From CAKSHP01 sp045590935 (GTDB taxonomy: Bacteria > Bacillota > Clostridia > UBA1381 > UMGS1253), in the NCBI GenBank assembly GCA_045590935.1, contig JAZNSA010000101.1, positions 1-10,343 of the forward strand: DNA of 10,343 nt, written 5' to 3'. A program made the position numbers and the translations under genes. Shown here piece after piece: positions 1-7,983 of this stretch (within the stretch, counting starts at the first letter, position 1; every line of letters begins with the position of its first letter). The notes below the pieces were generated by a model. It saw nothing but the letters and a program-made list of their open reading frames with translations. It was not told the origin of the DNA and made no database searches.

Positions 1-260
1 TTATAGGCGAGGGAGTAACGGATTTCGAGATAGAAATTCTATTAGAGGATGCTAAAAATTTAATTCTTGATTTTTGTCATATTGATAGTATTCCTGAGCG
101 ACTTTTGACATTGCAAAGGCAGCTTGCCGTAAAAATGTATAACAGATGGGGGCAGGAAGGCTCCGCATCATACAGCGAGGGAGGAAAGTCGCAGACGTTT
201 GAGGAAATATTAAGCCCGTCGGATAAAAAGCTTTTATATGCATACAGGAGGCTTTTATGA
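1..260 (+). CDS. Head-tail connector protein, gp6-like (partial, 5' end missing)
   Basis: The reading frame is open from base 3 to a TGA at 258-260 and gives 85 residues, with the true start upstream of the window. The product resembles the small helical head-tail connectors of Firmicutes siphophages (HK97 gp6 / Phage_connect_1 type), which bind the portal ring and extend the DNA channel toward the tail. Family-like features are a run of acidic and hydrophobic helix early on (DFEIEILLEDAKNLILDF), a central helix with LAVKMYNRWGQEG, and a Ser/Gly turn (SYSEGGKSQTFEE) before a basic C-terminal helix ending YRRLL. Family members are around 95-110 residues, so perhaps 10-20 N-terminal residues are missing. 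Its stop overlaps the next start by four bases. The family call rests on motif pattern and on its place before three other neck genes. Confidence 0.82.
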   Translation, partial: IGEGVTDFEIEILLEDAKNLILDFCHIDSIPERLLTLQRQLAVKMYNRWGQEGSASYSEGGKSQTFEEILSPSDKKLLYAYRRLL

Positions 261-577
261 GATTTTTAAAAAAGGATTTAAAGCCGGTGTATGTTTATAT
301 TCCTAAAAAGGTTGATAGCGGATACGTTGGAACAAAAAAGGAATATGAGCTGTGTTGCGTGGTAGCTTGCATTATTTCTCCTGTTTCAAGCAAGCTTGAA
401 GCGGAAGCGTATGGTGAAAGAGTTTTTAAAATGAAAAAGCTTATGTGTACAAAAAATGAGGACATTAAGGAAGGGTACCAAATATCCATTAATGGCGAAA
501 ATAAGCCAAAATACAAGGTTGTATCCGTCATTGAGTATACATACCATAAGGAGTTTGTAGCGGAGTTGATTATATGA
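257..577 (+). CDS. Head closure / head-tail adaptor protein
   Basis: This 106-residue protein is probably the head-closure (stopper) protein that sits below the connector ring and holds DNA in the filled capsid (SPP1 gp16-like role). It is short and rich in beta-prone stretches (PVYVYIP, YELCCVVACIISPVSS, YKVVSVIEYTYHKEFVAELII), fitting the small beta-barrel of these proteins, but no diagnostic catalytic or binding residue marks the family. AGGAGG at 246-251 lies five bases before the ATG, and the start overlaps the connector stop (ATGA at 257-260), which suggests coupled translation. Its position between a gp6-like connector and an HK97 gp10-like gene is the strongest support. A related neck adaptor is the main alternative. 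Confidence 0.68.
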   Translation: MRFLKKDLKPVYVYIPKKVDSGYVGTKKEYELCCVVACIISPVSSKLEAEAYGERVFKMKKLMCTKNEDIKEGYQISINGENKPKYKVVSVIEYTYHKEFVAELII

Positions 578-1014
578 GCGTAGAAATAACAGGTCTTGAT
601 GAAGTAATTAATATGCTTGAAGCTTTGTCGGATAAGGAGCGGGCAGAGAGCATAATGCGTAATGCATTAAAGCAGGAGGCGCGAAAAATTCAGCGAACTG
701 CAAGACTAAACTGCTCTTGGGAAACAAAAAGACTGCAGAAGAGCATTGTTGTTGAAGATATTCCTATGGGCGTAAGCGTTGGTACAAATGCAGAACACGC
801 AGAATTTGTTGAATACGGAACGGGAAAACAAGGTGATAAATCCGTTCCGCATACGACAAAAGAATATTGGCGCTATCAGGACGACGACGGAGAATGGCAT
901 ACCTCGAAAGGACAACCGCCAAGACCGTTTATGTATCCTGCGTTTGAAGCTCACAAAAGCGAAATCGCTCCAAATGTAAAAAAATATATAGAAAAGGAGC
1001 TTTCTGATGGTTGA
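574..1014 (+). CDS. HK97 gp10-like neck / tail-completion protein
   Basis: This 146-residue protein belongs with the HK97 gp10-like family, small proteins encoded between the head-closure and tail-terminator genes and thought to act in joining or completing the head-tail interface. The N-terminal half is helical (GLDEVINMLEALSDKERAES, then a basic stretch with ARKIQRTAR). Two family hallmarks follow: AEFVEYGTG at about residues 76-84 and QPPRPFMYPAFEAH at about 114-127, followed by a C-terminal amphipathic helix. Length is typical. It overlaps the upstream gene by four bases (ATGA) and uses GGAG at 562-565 as a likely ribosome binding site. It overlaps the next gene by eight bases, so the four neck genes form a tightly coupled block. 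Confidence 0.88.
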   Translation: MSVEITGLDEVINMLEALSDKERAESIMRNALKQEARKIQRTARLNCSWETKRLQKSIVVEDIPMGVSVGTNAEHAEFVEYGTGKQGDKSVPHTTKEYWRYQDDDGEWHTSKGQPPRPFMYPAFEAHKSEIAPNVKKYIEKELSDG

Positions 1015-1366
1015 TTTAAACAGAGAGATATACAATATCTTAAAAGAAATAGCAACGGTTGAACCTGAATTTCCTACAGCTGACAGCGAGGGATTTCCAA
1101 TAATAACAATAAATGAAGTATCAAACGTAGAAAGCTTTGAGACAGAGGGAGCGGAAGTAGCGAGCGATATAACCTTTCAGGTTGATATATGGGATAATAC
1201 GCAAACGCTTGAGCGGGTTAATACTCTTGCTATCAAGGCGAGCGCTCTTATGTATAAGCACCGCTACAAACGAATTTTAGGCAGGGGATTCACGGATTTA
1301 TCGGGGCTAAAGAGAAATATGATGTATTTTAAAATAACAGTAATAAATTTAAAGGAGAATGATTAG
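1007..1366 (+). CDS. Tail terminator protein (probable)
   Basis: This 119-residue protein is placed where siphophages encode the tail terminator, which caps the growing tube and forms the interface to the head. It opens with an amphipathic helix (LNREIYNILKEIA), has a hydrophobic strand region (FPIITINEVSNVESFE), then a strand with VASDITFQVDIWD as in terminators of the gp17 / DUF3168-like group. A helix (LERVNTLAIKASALMYKHRY) and a final strand (RNMMYFKITVINL) close it. The alternation of helix and sheet and the length fit the family. AAAAGGAG at 992-999 sits seven bases before the ATG. The assignment relies on fold pattern and order, directly before the tube protein, more than on a unique motif. 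Confidence 0.75.
   Translation: MVDLNREIYNILKEIATVEPEFPTADSEGFPIITINEVSNVESFETEGAEVASDITFQVDIWDNTQTLERVNTLAIKASALMYKHRYKRILGRGFTDLSGLKRNMMYFKITVINLKEND
1351..1357 (+). promoter_or_regulatory. Ribosome binding site that decides the tube-protein start
   Basis: AAAGGAG lies inside the end of the tail-terminator gene. It is one base from an in-frame ATG at 1359, which is too close, and ten bases from the ATG at 1368, a workable distance. This favours 1368 as the start of the major tail protein, one base after the upstream stop. Confidence 0.7.
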
Positions 1367-1367
1367 T

Positions 1368-1976
1368 ATGAACAAAACTTATGTGCCTATGGTCGGAGTT
1401 GATATGCTGCATTACGGAACAGTAACAAGCGATTCAACAACCGAAATAACGGGAACTGTACCTACAAGAATTTTTGGCGTAACAGAAGCAGGCTTTAACA
1501 GAGGCGGAAGCGTGTCAACATTTTTCGCTGAAAACATAGCGTATGCTACAGCCGCAAGCGGAGGAGAGATTGACGGAGCAATTGCTTGTGCGGATGTTCC
1601 GCCAAATCTCAAAAGTGCCTTGTATGGGGATAGCTACGACGAACAAACAGGCGAGCTTTTGATGGGCGAATTTGATTCGCCTATAACATTTATTCAGTAT
1701 AGAATAATGAAATCAACGGGAGCGTATCGATATGTTACGGTATTTAAGTGCACCTGCGTTGATAACAGCGACGGAAAGGTTCAGACGAAGGGCGGAAGCA
1801 TTAATTTTCAAACAAACGGCTTTGCTTTTAAAGCTGCTAATACTATGTTTAACGGCAAGTTTGCGAGAATTTTAGACGATGACGACCCGAACCTGCCTGA
1901 AGGGGTTACCCCTGCGGTAATTGCGGCTAATTGGTTTACTGATATTTATTGGAAAATAGCCGCACCTGCGGGCTGA
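1368..1976 (+). CDS. Major tail (tube) protein, phi13 family
   Basis: This is the repeating subunit of the non-contractile tail tube, which stacks in hexameric rings around the tape measure. From the ATG at 1368 it is 202 residues; a start at 1359 would add three residues but leaves no room for the ribosome binding site. The length, the opening (NKTYVPMVGVDMLHYGTVTSD), the alternating beta strands and the late NFQTNGFAFKAAN stretch match the phi13-type major tail proteins of Firmicutes phages. The C-terminus (about residues 165-202) contains an acidic DDDDP turn and then PEGVTPAVIAANWFTDIYW, and I see no added Ig-like domain. It lies between the tail terminator and a probable chaperone, the usual order. 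A stable hairpin just after it may favour its high expression (inference). Confidence 0.87.
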   Translation: MNKTYVPMVGVDMLHYGTVTSDSTTEITGTVPTRIFGVTEAGFNRGGSVSTFFAENIAYATAASGGEIDGAIACADVPPNLKSALYGDSYDEQTGELLMGEFDSPITFIQYRIMKSTGAYRYVTVFKCTCVDNSDGKVQTKGGSINFQTNGFAFKAANTMFNGKFARILDDDDPNLPEGVTPAVIAANWFTDIYWKIAAPAG

Positions 1977-1993
1977 TAAAAATTAATTATGGC

Positions 1994-2023
1994 AAAAGAG
2001 GCGAGCGGGGGCTTGCCTCTTTT
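1994..2023 (+). terminator. Strong hairpin after the tube gene, terminator-like
   Basis: Bases 1994-2006 (AAAAGAGGCGAGC) pair with 2011-2023 (GCTTGCCTCTTTT) around a GGGG loop. This gives a 13-bp stem with one G-T pair and no bulge. The 3' arm ends in four T's, so it looks like a short-tract intrinsic terminator; the A run on the 5' side makes it symmetrical and possibly active on both strands. It sits 17 bases after the tube stop in the only sizeable intergenic gap of the window. Because chaperone, tape measure and baseplate genes lie downstream with no evident new promoter, partial termination or 3'-end protection of tube mRNA is more likely than a full stop. Confidence 0.62.
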
Positions 2024-2054
2024 AGCTGTATAAGGGGATAAGGAGCGGGCTTGT

Positions 2055-2522
2055 ATGCAAAAAGTATTGTGTATTAATAAAGACGGAAAAATTATAATAT
2101 CGGCGCCGTGGAATTTCGAAGCGTTTTGTATGCTTTCAGATATTGATGAAAAGTCAAAATATGGCGAGGGTATAGATGTTATATCCTATTTGTTTGAAGG
2201 AACAGAAGCAACAGATGAGGTTATATTGAAGCTTTCGGCAGAGGAGCTTTATAAAATGGAATGTCTTATAAAAAAATGGTTTTTTTCTGATATTTCGTTG
2301 CTTATGAGCTTAAAGAAGAATGAAAGCGGCATAAAGAAGGAAAACAAAGGAAAGATAAGGGATTTATACAATTCATTATTTCAAGCGTGGGGAATTTTAC
2401 CAATGGAAGCGGCAAAGCATCCCCCAAAAATGATATTTGAGTTATTAAATTCAAAAACTGAAAATGAAGATAATTCAGAAGCTGTGATTTCTGATGATAT
2501 AAAAGAATTATATGGATTATAA
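2055..2522 (+). CDS. Probable tail assembly chaperone
   Basis: This 155-residue protein lies in the slot between the tube protein and tape measure where phages encode the chaperones (lambda gpG/gpGT-like) that coat the tape measure and recruit tube subunits. The N-terminal half has short strands followed by acidic helices (LSAEELYKMECLIKKWFF at about 57-77). A basic linker leads to a second helical part containing LYNSLFQAWGILPMEAAKHPP at about 103-123, which looks like the T-type half with its conserved WG. Both parts appear to be in one frame. Two slippery-type heptamers exist (2270-2276, 2423-2429), but a -1 shift at either reaches a stop within five codons. AAGGAG at 2040-2045 supports the start. 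Function is inferred mainly from position, since these proteins diverge quickly. Confidence 0.62.
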   Translation: MQKVLCINKDGKIIISAPWNFEAFCMLSDIDEKSKYGEGIDVISYLFEGTEATDEVILKLSAEELYKMECLIKKWFFSDISLLMSLKKNESGIKKENKGKIRDLYNSLFQAWGILPMEAAKHPPKMIFELLNSKTENEDNSEAVISDDIKELYGL

Positions 2523-2535
2523 GGAGTGAGAGGGT

Positions 2536-5500
2536 ATGCTTGAAAATCAGGGAATACATATTAATTTGACGTCTGATGCGGGCGGATTTGCGGCCGAAAT
2601 GCAAAGAGCCTCCCAGGAGCTGTTTGATTTCAGAACGGAAGCACAGGGACTTAAGAATGATGAAAATGTTTTAAGGGGTACAATAGCAGACCTGTCAAAG
2701 GAGATAGCAAAGAAAAGGAAGGCTCTTGACGATGCAAAAAATAAACTAGAGCAATATGGAGATACTCAAAGAGAAAGCTCTAAGGAAACGGAAAAGCTTA
2801 AAGAAAAAATAAAAAGCTTGGAAAACGAAATTGCTCAATCGAGTGAAAAGTTAAAAGCAAACGAAAACTATCTTTCTTCAAACGGCAAAAAACAAGCGGA
2901 CCTTGCGGGGCGTATATTAGTATCCTCAAAGAGAGTTGAGGAGCTTACAAATGAATATATGCAAAATACAGATTCTGTCAGGCAAAATGAAGCTGCAAGC
3001 AAAAAGCTAACAGGAAGTTTAAAGTCGGGAGCGCTTGCACTTAAGGGAATTGTGTTAGGATATGCGGGGCGAACATTATATGATGTGCTTATAGGGAGCA
3101 ACGCCGAATTTGAACAGTCGATAACAAGCTTTGATGTTTTGCTTCAAAGTGCTGAAAAGGCGGAAAATATGATTTCAAATTTAGATAAATTTGGAGCTAA
3201 AACGCCTTTTGAGTTAGAGGATTTAACTGCTGCAACCGAACAACTTTTAGCCTTCGGAACTGCCGAAGAGGATGTTATGATGCGCCTGCAGCAGTTAGGG
3301 GATTTGTCTAAGGGCAATGCTCAAATTCTTGAGAGGATAACCTTAGCGTATGGAAAAATGCAAGCAAAGGGCAAGGTTAGTCTTGAAGAGTTAAATATGC
3401 TTACTGAGGCGGGCGTGCCAATTCTCAAAGAGCTTGCCAATCAAATGGGAATTACGACAGATGAGCTTTTTAAAAGGATTACTGCGGGCGAGGTAAGCGT
3501 TGAAAAGGTTAATGCAGCAATGAAAGCTATGACAAGCGAGGGCGGACAGTTTTTCGGAATGATGGAAAAGCAGTCTCAAACTATGGAAGGGCAGATTTCA
3601 ACGCTTTCAGACAATATCCGTATTGCGATGCGTGATATGGGCGAGGGTGCTTTTGATGTAGTAAAGCAAGAGATTTCGGAAATCTTGTCAGAACTGCAGC
3701 AAATGAGTGAGGACGGAAGCCTAAAAGCATTATCTCAGAATATAGGCTCATATATTGCCGTTGCCGTTAGCGGACTTGCTAACTTCATATCAATTTTATA
3801 TAATTTACGCTCTGTCCTTGTAAGCGTTGGCGGGACTATGGTTTTATATAAAGCAATGCAAAAGGGAGCGGCAATAGCAACAACCACAGCAGGAGTAATA
3901 AAGGGTTATACAACAGTAATTAAGCTTATGAATGCCGCTCATAAAAACGGAGCTACAGGAAGTACGATATTTCAGGCGGCAATGGGAAAAGAGCAAGCAA
4001 TTATAACAACTCTTACAAAAGCGGGCTACAAGGATATAACAGTTAAAAAAGGTATGGTTACGGCTACCAATATGGCAACAGGAGCAACGGAAACGCTTAA
4101 GATTGCAAGCTTAGGGCTTAATGCCGCTTTGGGAATTGTTTCAGCCGTTATAAGCGTTGCGGCAATGGCATTTATGTCATACAAGCAAAAGCAGGACGAG
4201 GCAAGGCAAGCAACTGAAGAAGCGGCGCAATCTGCAGAGGAAGAAATGAACACCCTGCAAGGCCTTGTAAGTGAGTATAAGGAGTTGCGAACATCGGGTG
4301 ATTGGGATAATAGCGCAAGGGAACGAGCAAGGGAAATACAAGAGGAAATTTCAAAGCTTGTCGGCAAAGAGATTGAAGGGCTTGACGATGTAAACGGAAA
4401 GCTTGAAGATAAAATAGATATACTTAACAAAGCTACGTACGACGAAGCCTACGCCAATGTTGATAAATTCAAGGATGCTATGGATGCGGCAGGCAAGGAG
4501 CTATGGGATAAGATTTATAAGAATGGCAAAGACCTGCATATAGATATTGGAGGTCTTACAGATAATGATGAGGAATCTATGAGAATCCTGAAAATGTTTC
4601 AGGATGAGGGCGGGTTTGATATTTGGGATGCTACTTATATAAATGGAGTACTCGATCAAGGTATAGACGACTTCGGCGAATTTATGGATATTTATCCTAA
4701 ATTGATGAGAATAAAAGATAAGTTGGCAAATACTAACCGGACGGAAACTGATACCTATAAGAGTTTATGCGAAATAATGAGCACGTATGATGAGCTATAT
4801 GAGAAATATCTTTCTTCCGCTGAAAAATATATGAAAAACAATGCGGTAAAGGATATATCAGAGTATTTAATGTCAAATGATATTAATACCCAGGAGGCAT
4901 TTGACGCCTATATAGAGCAGATAGATAATTCAGGAGCGTATTCAGAGAAATATAAAGAGGTGCTAAAAGAGGTTGCAAACGAAAGCTTTCCGCAATTTTC
5001 AAATGCGATTCAGGAGGCAAGTGGAGAAGTTCAGGAGCAGACAACAAATCTTAGCGGGCTGGTTGATAAATACAAATCCTTGCAAGGACCGATTGCTGCC
5101 TTAAGCTCTGCACAGGGCGAGCTTAATAAAACAGGAAGAATATCTATAAATTCAATTTCTGAAATAAAAGAAAATTTTTCAGCGCTTGGACCCGAGCTTG
5201 ACGGATATATAACAAGGCTTGTTGAAGCTAATGGTAACAGCAGCGAAACAGAAAAGATAATGTCGGAAATGACAGACGAGGTAATCAGGCAGACCTTTAG
5301 TACAGAAGAATTAGCGAATGCCGATGTTAAGCTGCTTGCTGAGGAGCTAAAGCAAAAAGGAGTTTTAAATGCACAGGAAACGGCGCAAAGACTTGTAAAT
5401 CGGGCGAAGGTAGAGGCAAAGCTTAAAACCTACGATGCAACAACAGCAACCAAGGAAGAAACGGAGGAACTTATTAATTATGCGGCGGAGCTTGGAATAT

Positions 5501-7140
5501 CTGCCGGAGCTTTGACGGATTTAATAGCAAAGCAAACGGAGTTTAATAATACCGAGCTTGATGTGTCAAGCAAAATAACGGCGTTGGAAAGCTTGTCAAT
5601 TGCGGCGGGTTATGCAGCTCAGACCTTGTTTGGCGTAACAACAAGCTCGCAGCTGATGGAAAATGCACATTATGCGTATTTAGAAGCACTATCGGGGGGT
5701 GCAAGCACAAGCGAAGCGTTGGCGGCAAAGGAAAAGTATATTGATGATTTCTATAAAAAATATACAACAGAGTACAGCAAAAATAAAAAACCGATACAGA
5801 CAGGAAAAATTAGCTTCACTCCGACAAATTATGATAATTCAAGGACTCAAGGAAAAGAGGAAGAATGGGAAAAGCTACAAGAAGATAGAGAAAAGGCGTT
5901 TAGAGAACGCTTTTCTAATTCTAAAAAGTGGATTGAGGAGCAGATAGCCGAAGGGAATTTTGATGCTGTATATGATGGTTGGGGCAGAATAACGGAATAT
6001 ACAGATACATTCTATGCAACTGAGAAAACTAAGCTTGAGAATGCTCTAAATGACGGCTTGATAGCTGTCGAAGAGTATAAGGAAAAACTTTCAGAGCTTA
6101 CTTCTAATTACGGAGCGGACCAGGGCGAAATCCAAGCAGGGATAAAAAAAAGTATTGATTCTGACTTTGATAGCTATATCAAAAGAGCAAAAAAATATAT
6201 TGCAGACCGTAATTTCTATGGTGATTGGGCGCAATGGGGTGATACAGAAAGCGAAGCGCTTGCAAGAATGTTTTCAAAAATAGATGACTACAGAGCCAAG
6301 GGTGTATCAGACAGTAAATGGACGGAGGCTTTTGCGGAACTGTCTAAGAGCATATATACCGTAGAAAAAGAGAAGATGATAAACGCAATTAAGGAAGAAA
6401 AGGACATACTAAAAAACAAGTACGAAGAAGAGCTTGAAATGAAAAAGACAGCTGCCGAAAAAGAGCTTGAGGTTACAACATCAAAACTAGAGGCAGAGAA
6501 AAAAGCCATTAATGAGAGAGCAGATGCGGAAATTGAAAAGCTGGACGAGCTAATCCAAAAACGAAAGGAAGCGAGAGAGGATGAAGATTATAACCTGAGA
6601 ATGCAAAGGCTTCAACTCGAATTGGAATATGAGCATGATGAGGATAATAAAAAAGCGCTTCAAAAGGAAATTAACAAGCTTCAAAAGGAAATAGAGGATA
6701 CGGAGTTTGAAAGAGAGATGGAGCGTAAAAGGAAAGCTATAGAGGAAGGGAGAGAGGATGCGCTTGAAGATATTGATATAAAAATTGAAGAGGCAAATAA
6801 AAAAGCAGAATGGAAAACAAGGCGTGCAGAGGTTGAATATGATGAGAATATTTCAGACGAAAATATTTCAGAAGAATTAAAAGAAATTTTTAGTTATGAA
6901 AGCTTTTACGCCATAGCCGAGAGTATGGGAATAAGCTTTCAAGACGGAATTGCAAGAGGACTACAGGGGCTTCTGTCTGCGTTTGAAAAAGAAATGGGAG
7001 GAAGCGGAAGATATGATTATTCAAACAACAGTAAAACGTATAAAATGTATAATACGTTTTCGGGAGCGCAATCGCCGGCGGACATAACAAAAGGGTTAAG
7101 AAAATTTTTAGATATGCTGGAATTGGAGGGTAAGAGCTGA
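2536..7140 (+). CDS. Tail tape measure protein
   Basis: This 1534-residue protein is the scaffold and ruler of the tail, normally packed in the tube lumen and passed out during DNA delivery. Residues about 25-150 are a charged coiled coil. Residues about 175-365 match the conserved tape-measure N-terminal domain (NAEFEQSITSFDVLLQSAEK, FGAKTPFELEDLTAATEQL, LNMLTEAGVPILKELA). Two hydrophobic stretches follow at about 405-440 and 528-549, the latter a credible membrane-spanning helix. The middle is long and helical. Residues about 1126-1275 hold two Trp-containing, weakly similar segments, and about 1275-1433 form a very charged Lys/Glu coiled coil. No peptidase or lysozyme motif was recognised. 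At roughly 0.15 nm per residue the tail would be near 230 nm. AAGGAG at 2521-2526 overlaps the chaperone stop and sits nine bases before the ATG. Confidence 0.96.
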   Translation: MLENQGIHINLTSDAGGFAAEMQRASQELFDFRTEAQGLKNDENVLRGTIADLSKEIAKKRKALDDAKNKLEQYGDTQRESSKETEKLKEKIKSLENEIAQSSEKLKANENYLSSNGKKQADLAGRILVSSKRVEELTNEYMQNTDSVRQNEAASKKLTGSLKSGALALKGIVLGYAGRTLYDVLIGSNAEFEQSITSFDVLLQSAEKAENMISNLDKFGAKTPFELEDLTAATEQLLAFGTAEEDVMMRLQQLGDLSKGNAQILERITLAYGKMQAKGKVSLEELNMLTEAGVPILKELANQMGITTDELFKRITAGEVSVEKVNAAMKAMTSEGGQFFGMMEKQSQTMEGQISTLSDNIRIAMRDMGEGAFDVVKQEISEILSELQQMSEDGSLKALSQNIGSYIAVAVSGLANFISILYNLRSVLVSVGGTMVLYKAMQKGAAIATTTAGVIKGYTTVIKLMNAAHKNGATGSTIFQAAMGKEQAIITTLTKAGYKDITVKKGMVTATNMATGATETLKIASLGLNAALGIVSAVISVAAMAFMSYKQKQDEARQATEEAAQSAEEEMNTLQGLVSEYKELRTSGDWDNSARERAREIQEEISKLVGKEIEGLDDVNGKLEDKIDILNKATYDEAYANVDKFKDAMDAAGKELWDKIYKNGKDLHIDIGGLTDNDEESMRILKMFQDEGGFDIWDATYINGVLDQGIDDFGEFMDIYPKLMRIKDKLANTNRTETDTYKSLCEIMSTYDELYEKYLSSAEKYMKNNAVKDISEYLMSNDINTQEAFDAYIEQIDNSGAYSEKYKEVLKEVANESFPQFSNAIQEASGEVQEQTTNLSGLVDKYKSLQGPIAALSSAQGELNKTGRISINSISEIKENFSALGPELDGYITRLVEANGNSSETEKIMSEMTDEVIRQTFSTEELANADVKLLAEELKQKGVLNAQETAQRLVNRAKVEAKLKTYDATTATKEETEELINYAAELGISAGALTDLIAKQTEFNNTELDVSSKITALESLSIAAGYAAQTLFGVTTSSQLMENAHYAYLEALSGGASTSEALAAKEKYIDDFYKKYTTEYSKNKKPIQTGKISFTPTNYDNSRTQGKEEEWEKLQEDREKAFRERFSNSKKWIEEQIAEGNFDAVYDGWGRITEYTDTFYATEKTKLENALNDGLIAVEEYKEKLSELTSNYGADQGEIQAGIKKSIDSDFDSYIKRAKKYIADRNFYGDWAQWGDTESEALARMFSKIDDYRAKGVSDSKWTEAFAELSKSIYTVEKEKMINAIKEEKDILKNKYEEELEMKKTAAEKELEVTTSKLEAEKKAINERADAEIEKLDELIQKRKEAREDEDYNLRMQRLQLELEYEHDEDNKKALQKEINKLQKEIEDTEFEREMERKRKAIEEGREDALEDIDIKIEEANKKAEWKTRRAEVEYDENISDENISEELKEIFSYESFYAIAESMGISFQDGIARGLQGLLSAFEKEMGGSGRYDYSNNSKTYKMYNTFSGAQSPADITKGLRKFLDMLELEGKS

Positions 7141-7979
7141 TGGAGAGTTTTAAATTTGTTTCCGCAAGAGGAAATATTGAATTTTCGCTTGCTTCAAGAT
7201 ATATTTTTTCGAGCGTTGAGAATTTGAATGGCGCTGATGTTCGTATGCAGGAGGATAAATATATTGGACTTGACGGAGCGGAGTACTCTGACATTTTATA
7301 CGAGCCTGATGATATAACAATTAAAGGCTTTATACGAGCCGATAAAAAAACCGAGCTTCCGTTCTACAGAGCTTTGCTTTTTAAAATTTTAAACGGTAAG
7401 GAAAACGGACTGTTATATTATAAGGTTAATAACAAAAGCTATTTTACAGAGGTGCTTCCGTTGCGGCCTGTCGTTGGAGAAAGCGTTCAGAATATTTTAA
7501 ATTACATAGTCTATTTCAAAAGGATATCTCCTATGTGGAAAGAGGAGCGGCAGATAAAAGAAAACATCTATGAATTAACAAAAAAATTAAAAACAACATT
7601 TACTCTGCCTTGCGAATTTTCACAAAGAGCAAATAAGGTTGAAATCTTAAACGGAGGCGATATTCCTTGTGGGTGTGTGCTTACTGTTAAAGGCATGGGA
7701 GAGTCTAATGCGACTGCAGGCATAAAAATAATTAACAAAACAACTGAAAAGGAAATTTATTTGGATTATCTTATTTCCGAGGGTGAGGAGGTTGTGATTG
7801 ATACAAATGAATATACTGTTACAAGCAGTATAAACGGCAATATTATCAATCGCCTTGTTTCGTCAAGTGAATTTTTCAAATTAGATGTTGGTGTAAACGA
7901 GCTTGAGGTTGTAAATCTTGATGCCGGATTTGAAGTGTTGGCAAGTGTGGCATTTTATAATGTTGTTTTGGGGGTGTAG
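7140..7979 (+). CDS. Distal tail protein (Dit), siphovirus tail-component family
   Basis: This 279-residue protein is the distal tail hub: a hexamer that closes the tube and anchors the tail-associated and baseplate proteins. The N-terminal domain (about 1-135) shows the family pattern: a short strand-rich start, then YSDILYEPDDITIKGFIRADKK, a helix PFYRALLFKILNGKENGLLYY, and RPVVGESVQNILNYIVYFKRISPMW. The C-terminal part (about 150-279) is strand-rich with many Gly and Asn turns, as in the galectin-like second domain of Dit proteins. Its ATG shares one base with the tape measure TGA (7138-7142), so its translation is probably coupled to that gene. The order tape measure, Dit, Gp37-like protein is standard for Firmicutes siphophages and supports the call. 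Confidence 0.88.
   Translation: MESFKFVSARGNIEFSLASRYIFSSVENLNGADVRMQEDKYIGLDGAEYSDILYEPDDITIKGFIRADKKTELPFYRALLFKILNGKENGLLYYKVNNKSYFTEVLPLRPVVGESVQNILNYIVYFKRISPMWKEERQIKENIYELTKKLKTTFTLPCEFSQRANKVEILNGGDIPCGCVLTVKGMGESNATAGIKIINKTTEKEIYLDYLISEGEEVVIDTNEYTVTSSINGNIINRLVSSSEFFKLDVGVNELEVVNLDAGFEVLASVAFYNVVLGV
7970..7976 (+). promoter_or_regulatory. Ribosome binding site for a GTG start
   Basis: GGGGGTG overlaps the last codons of the distal tail gene and lies seven bases before the GTG at 7984. It differs by one base from the GGAGGTG core. It supports the GTG start, since the next in-frame ATG (near 8047) would remove the conserved N-terminal strand. Confidence 0.5.
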
Positions 7980-7983
7980 GTAA

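Noticed and set aside
1359..1367. Upstream in-frame ATG for the major tail protein at 1359
   Set aside because: The ribosome binding site ends only one base before it, and the conserved N-terminus begins with the ATG at 1368.
1989..2033. A 14-codon open frame starting ATG at 1989 and spanning the hairpin
   Set aside because: No ribosome binding site precedes it, it is very short, and its sequence is fully explained by the stem-loop.
1977..2054. Promoter for the chaperone and tape measure genes in the intergenic gap
   Set aside because: No convincing pair of -35 and -10 boxes could be seen; the gap is taken up by the hairpin and the ribosome binding site.
4026..4430. Reverse-strand open frame of 134 codons inside the tape measure gene
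   Set aside because: It is antisense to a clear coding region, Ser-rich because the + strand is rich in Lys/Glu/Ala codons, and resembles no known protein.
5699..5947. Second + strand open frame inside the tape measure gene
   Set aside because: It is out of frame with the tape measure, basic and low in complexity, and lacks a ribosome binding site; it is a frame shadow.
6890..7294. Reverse-strand open frame of 134 codons across the tape measure / distal tail junction
   Set aside because: It lies antisense to two well-supported genes with an unbiased, non-protein-like composition and no convincing start signal.
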